64,000 nucleotides of DNA from Neoconidiobolus thromboides FSU 785 (taxonomy: Eukaryota > Entomophthoromycota > Entomophthoromycetes > Entomophthorales > Neoconidiobolaceae), in the NCBI GenBank assembly GCA_025603075.1, contig MU626343.1, positions 1 to 64,000 on the forward strand, written 5' to 3'. The notes beneath the pieces are model-generated. The model did no database searches. It saw only the letters and a program-made list of their open reading frames with translations, and was not told the DNA's origin. A program made the translations under genes and the position numbers. This document shows, piece after piece, positions 25,473-37,199 of this stretch; position 1 is the stretch's first letter; each line of letters opens with the position of its first letter.

Positions 25473-26068
25473 TTTATATTTTGCGGTGCTTTTATTTATT
25501 ATGTTAATTATTTAAGATATTATTTAGATTACAAAAAAAATAAAGGGTAAACTGTCCAACTTTACTTATTTTTACAATTATTCCATTATTATTCCCTTAA
25601 ATTCATATTTCCCCACTGCGAAGCTTCAAGTTACCCCTAAGTTTGAATTTTAATTCATGCTAAAAGTTGATTGGTGAGAACTAATTTAAGGAACCAAGAA
25701 CTTTTGGTAAAAGAAAAAAATTAATTGTGAAATTAATATAGCATTGATAGTAATATAATATTAATAACAGTAATATAATAATGGGAGTAGTAGTATAACG
25801 ACACAAGTATTAATATAATAGTAAAAATTTACTAATAATAGTGACACTTAGATCAATATAGAATAATTGTTGGTCAAAGAAATTCTTTAATCATTTACTA
25901 AGAATTTCATTAAATTATAAAAATAACTTTTAAAATTAACCTAATAGAAAAAAAGTACATAGCGCTATTTTTAACTCTTATTTTATAAATAAACATCCTA
26001 CGATTATTAACTAAATTATTATTATTATTTTTATATTGATGATGTTATGTTTCTTATTGTGTTTCATC

Positions 26069-26171
26069 ATATGTGAATATATTTTTGTTTAAGAATTTTA
26101 CTAACAGTCTTTCCACTCAAATAGCGCTTAAAAAATGGAAAAAGTAATGAAACCAAAAAACATCACAATAT
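26069..26171 (+). mobile_element. TIR-107 copy 6 (left half of inverted dimer)
   Basis: Begins ATATGTGAATATATTTTTGT, core CTCAAATAGCGCTTAAAAAAT, ends AACATCACAATAT. It shares its terminal ATAT with the next copy. Confidence 0.85.
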
Positions 26172-26274
26172 GAGAGTGTTTTTTTTAACTTTATTATTTT
26201 TTCCGTTTTCTAAGCGCCATTTAAGCGGAAATTTTGTTGGTAAAATTCTTAAACACAAAAATACATCCCCATAT
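26168..26274 (-). mobile_element. TIR-107 copy 7 (right half of inverted dimer)
   Basis: Begins ATATGAGAGTG immediately at the end of copy 6 and ends TACATCCCCATAT. It carries the GCCATTTAAGCGGAAATTTTG core variant, like copy 3. The two halves are of different subtype, so this dimer was not made by simple self-copying. Confidence 0.85.
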
Positions 26275-26728
26275 ATTCTTTTTGTCATATATATATTTTA
26301 AAATATAATGCATTTTAATTCCCTTAGAGATAGTATCATAAGTAATAAAGAATAATATTTTAATAAACTTTTTTAGCAAAATGCATTTTTTATTCTACAT
26401 AATATTAAAAACTAGATTATTACATTAAATAAGGGATTGTAATTAAATAATAAAACCGATCTAGCTATTAATTAGTGTATATCAATTAATAGTCAAAATA
26501 CATATTATAATAAAGCCTTTTAACATCATAAATATAATGCTGTTATCTTCAAAATAGACAAGTTCCTGCCATTAAGTAGATATAAAATTTATTCAAATAT
26601 TGACTTGTAATCAATATCAGCTATTCAAAAAAATATACCTTATTTAGCTCAGGACTTTTTTATTCAACTAAATTTAATTTAGACTATAAAATTAGCTATA
26701 AAAGTTCAAAATGAAAATTTATAATAGT

Positions 26729-27530
26729 TTATTTTGTATGGGTAATATATTGAGCAAATGGATCATTATCTGGATCCTTGTTGGGTGTATATTCTATAAT
26801 CTTTGAAAACTCATCAGCCTCATTATCATTTTTCATCAATGATAATATATAAAAGGCAGCATCTATACCAGCAGTGACACCAGAAGAAGTAATAAATTTT
26901 TTGTGATGAACCCAGCGAGCATTAGTATGCCAATTAACCTCTGGAAACATTGGGGTGTATTTCGTATAAAGTAACTTATTTGTTGTAGCTTCATGACCAT
27001 TTAATGCACCCGTTTTAGCTAATGCTACTGCCCCAGTACATACTGAAAATACAACTTTCGATTTTTTGATTAATTTTTTATAATCTTCGATAAATTCTTG
27101 ATTTTCAATCAAATTATCTACACCAAAACCACCAGGTATTACTAATAAATCCCAATCTTTTTCAATTGCTTGTTTCATACTTAATTCAATATTAAATGAC
27201 ATAGTTTTAAACATTGAATATACTGAAGAGTTGGATTTAATTCCTATAGTTTCAACGGACACTATATCAGGTTGTCCTCCTAATACCTCCATTGGCCCAA
27301 TTAAATCCAACATTGTAAACTCTTCATATAACATTGCCCCTACCTTATACTTTGGTTGTTTTGGGAAATAAGGCTCAATTATATCTACAATAAAAACATA
27401 AAAACCTGATTATATATTATTTCATATACTATTTACTTTTAGAGTCACTTGAGATCATGTTATATGAACTATACTCAGCACAATGTACAACGGTTAATAA
27501 AGTAGCTAAAAGTTTTAAAAATCGTACCAT
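26729..27530 (-). CDS. DJ-1/PfpI family protein with signal peptide
   Basis: Two exons: 27530-27437 and 27384-26729, giving 249 residues. Exon 1 encodes a start MVRFLKLLATLLTVVHCAEY, a good secretory signal peptide with likely cleavage after VHC-A or nearby. The rest is a class I glutamine amidotransferase-like fold: YEEFTMLDLIGPMEVL (the conserved acidic residue of the nucleophile site), LLVIPGGFGVDN, and the nucleophile elbow VFSVCTGAVALAKTGAL with Cys near residue 147, followed by HHKKFITSSGVTAGIDAAFY. Most characterised DJ-1/PfpI proteins are cytosolic (proteases, glyoxalases, isonitrile hydratase-like); the ThiJ/GATase1 subgroup with TSSGVTAGIDA is closest. An extracellular or secretory-pathway role is inferred from the signal peptide only. 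Confidence 0.88.
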
Positions 27531-28959
27531 TTTTTAACAGACTGAATTAAACTAAACTCAAAGTAAATTTTTGTTTGTTTATATTCTTTATATTCATGCT
27601 TTGCTGTTGCCTATCTTTTTTTTTTACCAGCCACAACTAACTATCATTTAACCATTATTTCAGATTTTTTTTGGGATTGATTGGGTATTTCCAACTTATT
27701 TGTAGAGGCTGTTTTATTCTATTAAGCTGTTTATTAAATTATCATAAATAATGACTTTAATTTATTTTTAGATAGCTTCAATGCTCATTAAAATTAATAT
27801 TCACTCGGTAATCGCGCGATTAACTAAATATTCATTCTTTTGAAAATATATGTTTGTGATAATGTAGCTATTAAATTTATACATGATTATCACTTGATCT
27901 GCCTTTCTTATTAACCCTACTCTATTTATTATCAGTTTTTCCGTTTGTTTTATTTTAAAATTACCTACACTTTTTCTCAAAGCATTTGCCATGCTATATA
28001 CTAGTAGGCATACTTTTATATTTTCTTTTAGTAAATCAAGTTCAGTCTAATTTATAGATAAAAAATAAGGAAAAAATAAGAAACAGTAAACTTACTAATA
28101 AGATATTCAAAGATTATAAAATTACTTTCATTAGACTCTTGAAAGACTTGCTATTACTCTGCTTCAAAATTTGATGATTTTCGATTCTATGTTTTTTAAA
28201 GATAATAGTTTGCAAATTTTTTAAAAATGTGATTTTTCTTATTAATAACCTACCACTTGACTCCATATTTTATCTGATACTTAAGTACCGGACTTGATCT
28301 GCCAAAAAAGAAACATAGAAAATATATATATAATACATCTAATATGCTAAATATTTTGACAAAAGGTATATTTCAAAGTTATATTAAAAATTTATTAGCA
28401 TTAATATAATCTAATTTATAAAAGTTCAGATGAATCTAATCTAATATACACGCCTTTCAACTTTTTTCAAGCTATTTAGTGATAATTTCACAATTAAATT
28501 ATTTTTACATTTTTTAATGTCTAAGCTTTGTAATTTATCAAATTTTGGTCTAAAATTTGTCCTTAAATACGCAATTTATAGTCTATGAAAAAATGAAAAA
28601 GATGTTATCTAAATTAGGATATCTTTGACAGCTTATGATTAACTAGGCAACTATCCACCTTTTGAGATTATAAAATTTCTGAATTAAAGCTTAAAGTTGT
28701 CAATTTGTCTTTATTAGTCATTGCCTTAAAAAGTATAATAAAAGTGTTTTATTTAATGTATAAGACTAGGTTAAACATTCTAATCTTTAAGCTTTTCTTA
28801 TTTTTGTGGTTAATATAAGTCAACTTCTATTAAAAATGGATAATAAATGAAACCAAAAAATGTCCTTAAATTGAGTATTAATAAAAAAAGTTATCCTAAT
28901 TGAACTATTGTATTTAGGTACTTTTTATTTCAATTTATTTCAATTAGTTATCATTCTAA
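27531..28959. other. Gene-free stretch upstream of the DJ-1-like gene
   Basis: 1.4 kb with no supported gene. A 63-codon open frame on the minus strand (27992-27801) lacks any recognisable feature and is not annotated. Confidence 0.45.
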
Positions 28960-29427
28960 TGTGAAATATGGTACTCAGTGTTTGGAGTCAAGAACAGCTA
29001 TTGCTGGGTTGACTACACTATAAGTCGAAAGGTCTTAGTTTATATGACTAAGATAGACTTGGTTTATGAGGAATAGCACGTAATAGGTTACAAGCTATAT
29101 AAGACAAATAGAATAAACAATACTAATGTAAAATCTAGGTAAAATATTATTAAGAAAACTTAGTGGCTTTGTTAAATGTTCGAGATATCAGGGAATAATT
29201 CAGTTGAAAAGCCTCGAACTACTATACCCTGTAAACTCTTTTATACTCTGAAAAGTATAAATATCAAAATGAGAAGATAATAAATATCCTTTGTGATGGA
29301 GCTAGAAATTCTCATAGCAAATCAAACTAAGAACATGGGATTGATTTTCTCTGAACTCAAGAACACAACAGCTTAGGCGATTGTTATGCTATAATTAACC
29401 ATAGGACTGACAAAGCGATATTTCACA
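28960..29427 (+). mobile_element. TGTGAAAT-TIR element, copy 2
   Basis: 468 bp, starts TGTGAAATATGGTACTCAG and ends AAAGCGATATTTCACA. Almost the same sequence as the reverse complement of 30545-31018. The flanks are CTAA and CTGA, a near-match compatible with a mutated 4-bp target duplication. There is no ORF of note apart from about 25 codons shared with the transposase-like ORF at 30-518. Confidence 0.8.
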
Positions 29428-29967
29428 CTGATTAGGTTAGATCATATAGTATTAAACAGTTAGCCTTGTCTAAAGATAAAAAATTTTATATCCAAGATAT
29501 TCAATGAGCGTAAAACCAAAAAACGTTGATTTACTAGAAGATAATATGGAGATGTCCAAATTGATTTCGCTTCTTATCTAATTTTTAGATATTTTATATT
29601 TTATATTTTAAAGCTCCTTAAAATTCTGTAAAAATATTTTTCATTAAAAAGCAAGTACCTGATAGTTTTGAATTATTTTATGATTTATATTGTGAGTTAG
29701 CAGAATTTTTATTAAATTTAATGAAAATCCCTATATTGACAAGGCTTTTATCAATATAACCTATATATTCATGTTAATTAAAGCTATAGTATATAAATGA
29801 ATGAATATTTTTATTGTTAACTACTTTGTAACTAGTATTTCAAATTTATTATTAAATAAATAAACTATCTTAATGCTACAATTACATTACTAACATACTA
29901 TTAAATTAATAAATAGCTGCATCAAAGGGAGTAGTTAGCTTCAGAACTATAATCAAACATCTTTATC

Positions 29968-30036
29968 TAATGGGGATGCATTTTTAAGTTTAGCAATTTT
30001 ATTAGCAATTTTTCCACTTAAATAGCGCTTAAAAGA
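29968..30036 (+). mobile_element. TIR-107 copy 8, truncated
   Basis: Left two thirds only: TAATGGGGATGCATTTTTAA through GCGCTTAAAAGAT, then unrelated sequence. Confidence 0.75.
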
Positions 30037-30086
30037 TATTAAATCTTAATAAAAAAAATAACAATGAACATTTATCAGATAATATA

Positions 30087-30122
30087 CATGGGAATGATTT
30101 TTTTGGTTTCATTACTTTTTCT
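30087..30122 (-). mobile_element. TIR-107 copy 9, truncated
   Basis: Only the other end of the element is present (ACATGGGAATG to CATTACTTTTTC). In family orientation it supplies roughly the part that copy 8, 50 bp away, lacks, but inverted. Confidence 0.65.
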
Positions 30123-30299
30123 AAGGTAACTAAATTATTAAATAAATATTATGTAATGATTTTAAGTTATTTATTTTTAATTTTTTTGTATTTTTAGTAA
30201 CAGATTGTAATGCTGATATTTTGTTATTGTTAATATTTTGAATAGTTACATTGACTTCTACCTATATTAAATCTAAAACTTTTATATTTACTAAAAAAA

Positions 30300-30405
30300 A
30301 TATAGAGGTGTTTTTTTTAAATTTATCACTATTTCCATTTTTTAAGCACTATTTAAGTGGAAAATTGATAATAAAATTTTTAAACAAAAAAATATATCCT
30401 CATAT
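30300..30405 (-). mobile_element. TIR-107 copy 10
   Basis: Begins ATATAGAGGTGTTTTTTTTA and ends TATATCCTCATAT; core AAGCACTATTTAAGTGGAAA. Confidence 0.8.
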
Positions 30406-30544
30406 ACTAAAACTATAACTGATAATAATGCTACTTATTAGCCTTTGTTTCCCTTTTCCTTTAAAGCATTAATCTTATGCGTTATTTAATTAAGTTTACT
30501 ATCAATGATAATAAAATTAATAAAATTAACAAAATTTTACAAGC

Positions 30545-31018
30545 TGTGAAATATCGCTTTGTCAGTCCCATGGTTAATTATAGCATAACAATTTCCTAAG
30601 TTGTTGTGTTCTCGAGCTCAGAGGAAATCAATCCCACGTTCTTATTTTGATTTGTTATGAGAATTTCTAGTTCCATCCCAAAGAATATTATCTTCTCATT
30701 TTGATATTTATACTTTTCAGAGTATAAAAGAGTTTACAGAGTATAATAGTTCGAGGCTTTTCAACTGAATTATTCCCTGATATCTCGAACATTTAACAAA
30801 GCCACTAAGTTTTCTTAATAATATTCTACCTAGATTTTACATTAGTATTGTTTATTCTATTTGTCTTATATAGCTTGTAACCTATTACGTGCTATTCCTC
30901 ATAAACCAAGTCTATCTTAGTCATATAAACTAAGACCTTTCGACTTATAGTGTAGTCAACCCAGCAATAGCTGTTCTTGACTCCAAACCCTGAGTACCAG
31001 ATTTCACAAAGCCTTAGA
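30545..31018 (-). mobile_element. TGTGAAAT-TIR element, copy 3
   Basis: 474 bp element bounded by TGTGAAATATCGC on the left and GATTTCACA on the right, flanked on both sides by AAGC, a perfect 4-bp target-site duplication. Inverted relative to copy 2 with very high similarity, so the pair could form a long hairpin. Non-coding. Confidence 0.85.
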
Positions 31019-31188
31019 TTAATATAAATAGTTGCTAAAATTGATACAAATAGACTCCAATGTTTATATAGTATGCTTTTACTTATTGTATTGATTTTTA
31101 AAAATTCTGTTTTAAAGTTTAGCTATAAATGCTTGAATTTTGTCTTTATTTTAATAAAAAGTAAAATCAAACCATACCTCTATATATT

Positions 31189-31295
31189 ATATGGGGATGT
31201 CTTTTTTTGCTTCATTACTTTTTCCATCTTTTAAGCGCTGTTTACATGGAAAAATTGTTAGTAAAATTCCTAAATACAAAAATACATCCCCATAT
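31189..31295 (-). mobile_element. TIR-107 copy 11
   Basis: Begins ATATGGGGATGTCTTTTTTT and ends ACATCCCCATAT. Both ends are canonical. Confidence 0.85.
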
Positions 31296-31387
31296 ATTGT
31301 ATGTCTATTAAACATTTAATAAAAATAAAATAATAAAAATAAGTCTTTTAAGTTGAACTTTTCTAATTTCAAGCTTTCAAATCAATC

Positions 31388-31494
31388 ATATGGGGATGCT
31401 TTTTTTAGTTTAATTACTTTTTCCATCTTTTAAGCACTATTTGAGTGGAAAGACTGTTGGTAGAAATTTTAAACACAAAAATATACTCCCATAT
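31388..31494 (-). mobile_element. TIR-107 copy 12
   Basis: Begins ATATGGGGATGCTTTTTTTA and ends ATACTCCCATAT. It lies 92 bp after copy 11 in the same orientation. Confidence 0.85.
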
Positions 31495-32193
31495 ATTAAA
31501 GACTTACAAATTTAAAAACTTAAAATTTGGTTAATTCAAGTAAATTCTAAAACCAATTTCAACATCCCCATACTCAATCTTTTATTTATCGCAGCTCCAA
31601 TTTAAAATCTAAATATTGTTCTTTTATTTAATTTTTAACTTTTTAACTATTAAAGACTCCTTAAATTTTGTTCTACCTAAAAATACACAAAGTATTGGAA
31701 CGAAAACATTTTTATTATCAAACTAATATTGATAGCCTTGATATAATGATTTTATAATATCATAGTGCTCAGTATTAAAAGGTATAAAACTATAAAGCTA
31801 TAACTAGAGTTATAACAAAAATTCTCTAGTTTGTTTTGATTGAAATTCAGAATACCTAATAGTTTAAAAACATCTTATTTTGATCTACTTTTACTACAAT
31901 ACAATGAGATTCATTATGTTTTAATAAAAACAATATACGATTAAAAGTTTAATATTCTCAATACCCTATTAAAAGGGTCATAGAAAAAAATATAACCTAG
32001 AACATAACAAAACGATTTAACTAAATATAAAAATAATATATTTGTCAACTAATCATATATTAATAAATGACTAAATGTATCATTTTTTTCCAGCGTTATG
32101 AATACAGTGTTATTACGCTTAAAACAAATAAATCACTATTATGAAATGATATAAAGTTTATTTAAATATCGATTTGTTAGTAATCAATATCAA
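31495..32193. other. Downstream flank of the pyruvate dehydrogenase gene
   Basis: 700 bp, AT-rich. A lone AACATCCCCATAC at about 31561 resembles a TIR-107 end but has no element attached. Confidence 0.4.
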
Positions 32194-33512
32194 TTATTCG
32201 AAAAAGTGTGTTTCACTTGGTTCACGACCTCTAAGAGATTTAGGTTCGGTACCTGGAACATAAATATCCTTCCAGAAACCATCTAAGTTAGGTTCAGCAG
32301 CATTCTTAGCTTGAACGGTAGCTTCATCAACTATAGCTCTAGCCTTCTTTTCGATTTGTTTAATTTCTTGTTCAGTTAAGATTTCATTTTCTAAGAGACG
32401 TTGTTTTAAACCTTGAATTGGATCAGAATTGGATCTCATATTTTGAATTTCTTCACGGGTACGATAAGTAGTGCCTGGATCAGACATAGAATGGCCACCA
32501 TAACGATAAGTGACCATTTCCATAACTAATGGTCCGTTACCATTAGAAGCATATTCTTTAGCAAATCTACAAGCTTCTTTAACAGCTAATACATCCATAC
32601 CATTGACCTTTAATCCTGGGATATAATCACCACGTTTAAAGTATTCAGTAGAAGCAGAAGAACGATTAGCTGCAGTACCCATACCATATTTATTGTTTTC
32701 ACAAACAAAGATACATGGTAAGTTCCATAATTTAGCCATATTGTAAGCTTCAAATACTTGACCTTGATTGGAAGCACCATCTCCATACATAGCAAAAGTA
32801 ACATTTTTACTGCCTTGATACCATTGACCAAAAGCCAAACCAGCTCCAACTGGTACTTGGGCTCCTACAATACCATTACCTCCATAAAAGTTTTTGGCAA
32901 ACATATGCATAGATCCTCCTTTACCATAAGAAATACCTTCAACACGACCTAAAATAACGGGTTATTAAAAAATTCAAGGTTAATTTAAAAAAATTACCAA
33001 GTAATTCAGCTAAAATGGATTTAATAGAACCACCACGAGTATAAGTATAACCGTGACAACGATATGCAGTAATAATACGGTCTTCTTTTTCAATAGCTGA
33101 TTCCATACCACTTGCAACGGCTTCCTAAAAAGTTTCGATATTAATATTTAATAAAATAAATTTTTACTCCTCGACTTACTTGACCAGTGCAAAGATGGCA
33201 GAAACCACGAATTAATTTACTTTTATATAAAGCATCAGCAGCCATTTCCATTCTACGTACTTCAACCATCTCTTGATATAAACGAATTAACTCTTCTTTT
33301 TCAACTGAAATTTCTAAGTTTGGTCCTTCATTTAATTTGAAAGTTTCGAAAGAGGTTTGTGGTAATGAAATCTTGACAGCTTCAGCAGACCTTAAACTGG
33401 TACTGAATGTACGTAAGTTCTAAATTGTTTGTTAGTTTTTGGGATTTTTTGAGATTTAAGATCTTACCTTGGTAGCAACGGTCTTTAAACTGGCTTTATA
33501 AAGGTGAAACAT
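32194..33512 (-). CDS. PDA1: Pyruvate dehydrogenase E1 component subunit alpha, mitochondrial
   Basis: Four exons: 33512-33468, 33419-33180, 33124-32998, 32948-32194, giving 388 residues. The N-terminal 30 residues (MFHLYKASLKTVATKNLRTFSTS) are basic, hydroxylated and non-acidic, as for a mitochondrial presequence. Family signatures: GFCHLCTGQEAVASGME, ITAYRCHGYTYTRG, SMHMFAKNFYGGNGIVGAQ, the thiamine-diphosphate motif GDGASNQGQVFEAYNMAKLW...ENNKYGMGT, and the regulatory loop YRYGGHSMSDPGTTYRTREE, whose serines are targets of PDH kinase. Length equals that of other fungal E1 alpha chains. It forms an alpha2-beta2 heterotetramer that decarboxylates pyruvate in the mitochondrial matrix. Confidence 0.97.
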
Positions 33513-34144
33513 TCTTTTTATAAAACTTCTAATTAGACGGTATTACTATTTATCCTTATCACTGTTAGTATCAAATATTACCTTTATAAATTTTAAAAAA
33601 TTTCAAAGATTGTTATCGATTGATAAAAAATTTCGAAGTTCAATTTATAACACTGAGCGTGGGTATTTTTTACAAGCTTTGATTTGTCATTATTTTAAAA
33701 TAACCAATCACTTTGTATTGCTTTTGGTTTTGATTACCTATCTTTCTTACAAAAAATTTTGAGTCTCTCCCATAATTTAATCACACCTTAATCTTATTCC
33801 TATTTATCCCTGATTTATTATTTGATAAATAAACTCTGATTATAATATTAAGGGCTTAAGATTATAATATTACTTTTAAATATAACTTATTAGGAAAAGA
33901 AGCTTCTTTAGATTGATACTTAATTGGTATATAAAAGATGATAATAAAACTATTATTTAAATATCTAACTTTTTACTAATTGGCTTTGGACAAGCTCTAT
34001 TTTGATTCCTCTTTGAATTTGAAACTTATACATATCATTAGAAAGCATAACGTTAGTATATATCTCCTAATTTTGAAGTTCCTATTTAATTTCATTTTTG
34101 ATCATTTCGTTAGAGTTGATATTATACTAGTTAATAATTAATGA

Positions 34145-34250
34145 ATATGTGGGGATGTCTCTTTTTGTTTAGGAAATTTACTAACATCTTTTCCACTCAA
34201 TAGTACTTGAAAAGATGGAAAGATAATGAGCCCAAAAAAAAACACCTCAT
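34145..34250 (+). mobile_element. TIR-107 copy 13
   Basis: Begins ATATGTGGGGATGTCTCTTT and ends AACACCTCATA; core AATAGTACTTGAAAAGATGG. Confidence 0.8.
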
Positions 34251-34754
34251 AAAATTAAATATAGTATATACAGTTATGAAATAAAATAGCATGAATACAA
34301 ACCAGAAAATAATTTAAATATTTTTCAAGTCTATTTCAATTATTTACTAATAATTTAGTAAACAGAGTATATCTGGTTTAATCTAAAAAAAGCAGTGATT
34401 TTTAAAATTAGTTATTTAGTTGGTTAATTTCTTAAAGCTTGCCTGCTTAAAAAAACTGATTTACATTGGTATTTGTAATCTAAATTGGAAGATTATTTAT
34501 AAACAAATATAAGTGATATATTGCCATTATTATTGTTATTATTACCTTAATGCCCTATTCTTATATTAATAATATTAAGCTACTATTTATTAAAAGCATA
34601 CTAAAGTAAAAAACGTTAATTATATAATTCTAAAATAAGAGAAAGCTAAAACATTATTTATAAACTTCTAATAATAAATTAATAACTAATATTTAAATTT
34701 TGTAAAATAAATAAATAGCACTACAATATAAATTTTATCTAAAAATAAATTAGC

Positions 34755-34854
34755 TTATGGGGATGTATTCTTTTTGAGAATTTTACTAACAACTTTCTGC
34801 TTAAATAGCGCTTAAAAAACGGAAAAACTGATGAAATAAAAAAACATCCTCATA
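34755..34854 (+). mobile_element. TIR-107 copy 14
   Basis: Begins CTTATGGGGATGTATTC and ends ACATCCTCATAC. It lies within the upstream part of trypsin duplication unit 1; no corresponding copy in the same orientation is present in unit 2. Confidence 0.8.
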
Positions 34855-35180
34855 CCTTGATTTCATTTAACCCCTCTGAGTACTAAAGCCTCAAAGAAGC
34901 TTTCTGATTGGACTACGATTTCTAATCAATTTCATACTGTTAGGTTAATTTCTGAAACTCAATTCTTAAAGGGTTAAGTTGATTTAAAACATGTGGGCAA
35001 TGTTTGTCCATGGTACTTAAGTGCCTAGAAAACATTACCGATCTCTAGCCTTTCTACTATAGCGTTAAAAAATAAATTATAGAATCGTTTTATAAGAAAT
35101 TCAAAAAAATTGTACATTTGTTCGTTGTTATCATGACTGTTCAAAGACTTCATAATTTTTTCTACCTTGTGACAAGCTGA

Positions 35181-35195
35181 TTTTTGATCTACTAC
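35181..35195 (+). promoter_or_regulatory. Conserved upstream element of trypsin 1
   Basis: TTTTTGATCTACTAC, 72 bp before the ATG, is repeated at 38145-38159 before trypsin 2, while surrounding sequence has diverged. It could be a shared regulatory site or simply a conserved remnant of the duplication. Confidence 0.35.
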
Positions 35196-35267
35196 AATTA
35201 AGTTTATCATAAAATTAAAATTTTAATTAATAGTTTAAAAGTTTATTGATGTTTTGAGACTGCTGTC

Positions 35268-36185
35268 ATGTCAATATTCAACTTTTTATTTTTAGTGATA
35301 TTTAACTTGTATTTAATCACCAGCTTAAAGTCTTATGATCTAAGAAATGACTTAGCTAGCTTAGAGAACCGATATGGCCTAAATTTACCACCAGGAAGTC
35401 GGATAGTGTATGGAGAGATAGCAGAAGAACCTGATCAATATCATTTTATTATGGCAATTGCCATTGGACTGCTTCCAGACAGCGTAATCTGTGGAGGTAC
35501 TTTGATTAATCCATATACCATAGTAACCGCAGCACATTGTAACAAAACATTTGGGTTTCAGGGTTTAATTGCTTTTCAATCAATCTATGACTTTGATGAT
35601 CCAGAACAGGTTAGAAGAGGGAGCAGATATAATATTATCAATTTTATTCAACATCCAAATTATGACCCAGAGCTGGGTGTTAATGATAGTAAATGCTAAG
35701 TTATCTTATTTTGGTAATTTTTTATTAACCTCTTTTCTTAAGTTGCAGTACTACGACTGAATAGACCTGCCAGGGTTAAGGCTCCAGTCATGTTTGATGA
35801 TGGTACCATAGCAAACGATTTTTTACATAAAGTAAGGGTTGTTGGATGGGGTTTCTATGAAGTTGGAAGGAGAGTATCTAGTAGGGTGTTGAGGAGAGCA
35901 GATTTACAAATAACTGATAACAGGATGTGCCAACTTTATATGAAAACTCTGTTAGGTGAATTTGTAAGTGAAGACAAACATGTATGTGCTTTAAAAATCG
36001 GTGGTCAAACTGATTCTTGTCAAGGAGATAGTGGCGGTCCTCTTTTAGCTCGAGTTTGTGGAGAGTGGATTGTGGTTGGAATTGTTTCTTTCGGTTATCA
36101 GTGTGGATTAGCTACAGTACCCGGTGTATATACTAAGGTTGGCGCTTTTTTGGATTTTATTAGACAATATACGTTTTATAGATAG
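35268..36185 (+). CDS. Secreted trypsin-like serine protease 1 (family S1)
   Basis: Two exons: 35268-35688 and 35743-36185, giving 287 residues. A signal peptide (about 1-20) is followed by a propeptide ending GSR45, then the mature start IVYGE, so activation cleavage leaves an N-terminal Ile as in trypsin. Catalytic triad: His90 in TAAHC, Asp140 in VNDIAVLRL (the triad region is split by the intron directly after Asp) and Ser237 in DSCQGDSGGP. Asp231, six residues before the serine, fits a trypsin S1 pocket, so cleavage after Lys or Arg is expected. Six cysteines can pair as in chymotrypsin-fold enzymes. Tandem paralogue at 38244. In fungi such enzymes are typical of insect or animal associates; the role here (host protein degradation) is inference. 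Confidence 0.95.
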
Positions 36186-37099
36186 AAGAGTGTCTAATAA
36201 TAATCAAGTTAATAATTTTATAGTTCATTAGTGTAAACACAAATCAGCTAAAACACGTGGTTTTCCTATATACTTCAATCGAGTTCAACGAATACTATAT
36301 AACAATAATCCCAAGTTTTTCTGATTTTATTCAAATTATAAATTTACCACATTCTGTATGATATGCAACTGGTTTAGAAATTTGACAAATTTAAGATGGA
36401 CCAATTTCAACAAAATTAGCTTAAAATTAAAAGTTTTATCAATGGTCTTTTCAATTTTTATGCTTAAAAATAAACAAAGTATAAGATAAATATTCATAAT
36501 CTTTTGCATATAAAATATTCAATAATTTATATTGATTCCAAAATAACTAAGTTTATTAGAATTAATACTATATGCTAGTAAATTTATTTTATTCTTCATA
36601 ATCATACAGATGATTCTCACTTTAAATTGAAAATGAGTAGTAATAATTTTCAAAATTAGCCATTTAGTATTTTTTTAAAGTTTACTGCTAAAAAATCAGC
36701 GGTTTACATTAAAGTTTATAATCCTAAACTAGAAGGCTATTTATAAATGAATCTAATCTGGTATGCTACCACTTTAATTATTACTATTGCTAGTATCTTT
36801 TTGTATTTATAATTTTAAAAGAAAGCTATAACGTTTGAGAATTTTTGATTTTCACATTCTAAATTTGATAGTATAAAAAGGAATTCGACTCATCAGTAAA
36901 ATTATGAAAATTAACAACAAGCTTAAATCAATTTACAAACTGTCTTATTAAAATCTGACAAAAATTAGTGATTAAAAATTTTGGTCAAATTTTACTAGTG
37001 TTTTGACCCTATTTTTTAAAATAAAAACATTATTTTTAGTTTTAGGTGAACCAGCTTTAATTATTCTCATTTTTGTTCCTGTTTTAATTATTTTAAAAT

Positions 37100-37199
37100 T
37101 TGAGAATGTTCTTTGACTTCATCGCTTTTTCCATTTTTAAGCGCTATTTGATGGAAAGAGTATCAGTAAACTTATTAAACGAAAAAATATATTCTCATC
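37100..37199 (-). mobile_element. TIR-107 copy 15, degenerate
   Basis: Begins ATTTGAGAATGTTCTTTGAC (slightly before the given start) and ends TATATTCTCATCT. The core AAGCGCTATTTGATGGAAAG is recognisable. Confidence 0.65.

Larger units (their letters stand above)
25473..26728. other. Intergenic region with an inverted TIR-107 dimer
   Basis: 1.25 kb between the 5-phosphatase start and the end of the DJ-1-like gene. Contains two abutting TIR-107 copies; the remainder is AT-rich with ATT/ATA microsatellite-like stretches. Confidence 0.5.
29428..30544. other. Spacer between inverted TIR elements
   Basis: 1.1 kb spacer holding two partial and one full TIR-107 copy (listed). The rest is AT-rich and featureless. 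Confidence 0.5.
33513..35267. other. Intergenic region between PDA1 and trypsin genes
   Basis: 1.75 kb with two TIR-107 copies (34145, 34755). About 34398-34540 is clearly similar to 36645-36790, showing that the tandem trypsin duplication included upstream DNA. Confidence 0.6.

Noticed and set aside
27801-27992. 63-codon open frame on the minus strand
   Set aside because: Nothing recognisable and no supporting context.
35025-35210. 61-codon open frame on the minus strand upstream of trypsin 1
   Set aside because: Its start overlaps the trypsin upstream sequence, and the duplicated region before trypsin 2 does not keep the frame.
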